Shown here piece by piece: positions 14,542-14,974 of a stretch of DNA of 14,974 nt. A program made the translations under genes and the position numbers. This DNA is from Bacillota bacterium (GTDB lineage Bacteria > Armatimonadota > Hebobacteria > Hebobacterales > Hebobacteraceae). Under the pieces are notes generated by a model that worked only from the letters and a program-made list of their open reading frames with translations, was not told the DNA's origin and made no database searches. Every line of letters starts with the position of its first letter. Within the stretch, counting starts at the first letter, position 1. The DNA is taken from contig JAUVSA010000020.1 in assembly GCA_030597345.1 (NCBI GenBank), positions 1 to 14,974 of the forward strand, read 5' to 3'.

Positions 14542-14714
14542 CGCACCAGCACTCTCTCTACGACAGCCTGCGACGCTGCGGCAACTCGCAGTTTCACTTC
14601 ACTACTATCACGCTCTTCTCCTGCGCTCCCGGCCCCTGTCTGGCGGCTGCACCACGGCAGGGCTTCGTTGCTGTTCGCCCTGCGCAGGATGTCATGCGCG
14701 CCGAGACTCATCAT
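14538..14714 (-). CDS. Possible 58-aa ORF overlapping the sulfatase-like start
   Basis: ATG-ATG at 14714/14711 opens a frame of 58 codons, starting MMSLGAHDILRRANSNEALP and ending AVVERVLVR. Its TGA (14540-14538) overlaps the sulfatase-like GTG at 14541 as GTGA, a typical coupling arrangement. There is no recognisable domain or hydrophobic segment, and only a weak upstream GCGAG. The frame stays open further upstream into the opposite-strand SDR gene, so it may be an artefact of high GC. Kept as a low-confidence candidate small protein. Confidence 0.2.
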   Translation of the reverse strand: MMSLGAHDILRRANSNEALPWCSRQTGAGSAGEERDSSEVKLRVAAASQAVVERVLVR

Positions 14715-14758
14715 CGTCAGCTCGCCGTCGAGCTCCGTACGGCAGTGAGCGACGCGAC

Positions 14759-14787
14759 TGGACAACATCGGGCATGTGCGGAATACT
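14759..14787 (+). promoter_or_regulatory. Candidate sigma70 promoter for the SDR gene
   Basis: TGGACA (14759-14764, 5 of 6 to TTGACA), a 17-base spacer, then AATACT (14782-14787, 4 of 6). The predicted start near 14794 leaves about 42 bases before the ATG at 14836. No equally good promoter was found for the divergent sulfatase-like gene. Confidence 0.4.
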
Positions 14788-14835
14788 ACCAGTCGGAAGC
14801 CGCAACGCAGAGGAGCATCGGTCGAGCTTGCCGCG

Positions 14836-14974
14836 ATGATTCTTGTCACCGGAGGCACAGGATTCATAGGTCGCCATCTCGTCGCCCGCCTGGTGCAGGC
14901 GAACGAGGACGTGCGGGTGCTTGCGCGCACGTCCGCCGAGGTGCCCGGCGCCGAGGTGATGCAAGGAGACATCA
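14836..14974 (+). CDS. Extended SDR / NAD-dependent epimerase-dehydratase, 5' part only
   Basis: Only the first 46 codons lie in the window; the frame runs off the right edge without a stop. It begins MILVTGGTGFIGRHLVARLV: the Rossmann-fold NAD(P)-binding motif TGGTGFIG (5-12) placed at the very N terminus, as in extended short-chain dehydrogenases (UDP-sugar epimerases, dehydratases, NADH-ubiquinone oxidoreductase 39-kDa-like proteins). VRVLART (27-33) is the expected second beta strand with the cofactor-specificity region; the Arg residues there hint at NADP. It is the only plus-strand gene and diverges from the envelope-glycan block. A nucleotide-sugar role is plausible from context but not shown. 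No strong ribosome-binding site is visible before this ATG. Confidence 0.85.
   Translation, partial: MILVTGGTGFIGRHLVARLVQANEDVRVLARTSAEVPGAEVMQGDI

Overview
The window is a GC-rich stretch of a bacterial chromosome in which nearly every gene lies on the minus strand. The only plus-strand gene is cut by the right edge. Housekeeping-type genes (rpiB, dCMP deaminase, a WecA/MraY-type transferase, galT, ychF) sit next to accessory genes typical of poorly cultivated Gram-negative-like phyla: a GH123/DUF4091-type glycoside hydrolase, an alkaline-phosphatase-superfamily 'sulfatase', and a GT-C glycosyltransferase fused to TPR repeats. I cannot assign a phylum from the sequence; Armatimonadota, Planctomycetota-like or Hydrogenedentota-like lineages would fit this mix.

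Layout from left to right. Positions 1-358 hold no gene but contain a cluster of perfect inverted repeats (REP/MITE-like). A tight minus-strand operon rpiB > dCMP deaminase > wecA-like occupies 2253-359, with gaps of 3 and 2 bases. It resembles the rpiB/comEB/tagO neighbourhood of Firmicutes. Next comes galT > soluble GAF-PAS histidine kinase (5211-2349), with a 10-base gap and a likely TTG start on the kinase. A sigma70-type promoter at 5669-5698 precedes galT by about 450 bases, which implies a long leader containing a 36-codon ORF that abuts galT. Upstream of this is a MerR-like regulator > ychF pair (7604-5738). It is driven by a near-consensus promoter with a perfect palindrome directly beside the -10 box, and a 24-bp minisatellite lies between the two genes.

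The right half (14541-7862, minus) contains the Thr-type alkaline-phosphatase-superfamily membrane protein, the GT-C/TPR glycosyltransferase, an unrecognised two-TM membrane protein, and then the GH123-like hydrolase. The first three look like one envelope-glycan transcription unit. Divergent from it, at the right edge, is the start of an extended SDR (NAD-dependent epimerase type, 14836 onward, plus). Strand composition changes sharply in the 9464-9633 gap: left of it the plus strand is G-rich, right of it C-rich, although the genes keep the same orientation.

Reading as a whole: the left half concerns sugar-phosphate, nucleotide and lipid-linked sugar metabolism. The right half looks like extracytoplasmic glycan assembly and modification. 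The most interesting items are the Thr-for-Cys catalytic residue in the 'sulfatase', the in-frame repeat array behind a single stop codon in the MerR-like gene, the long galT leader with its abutting ORF, and the composition boundary.
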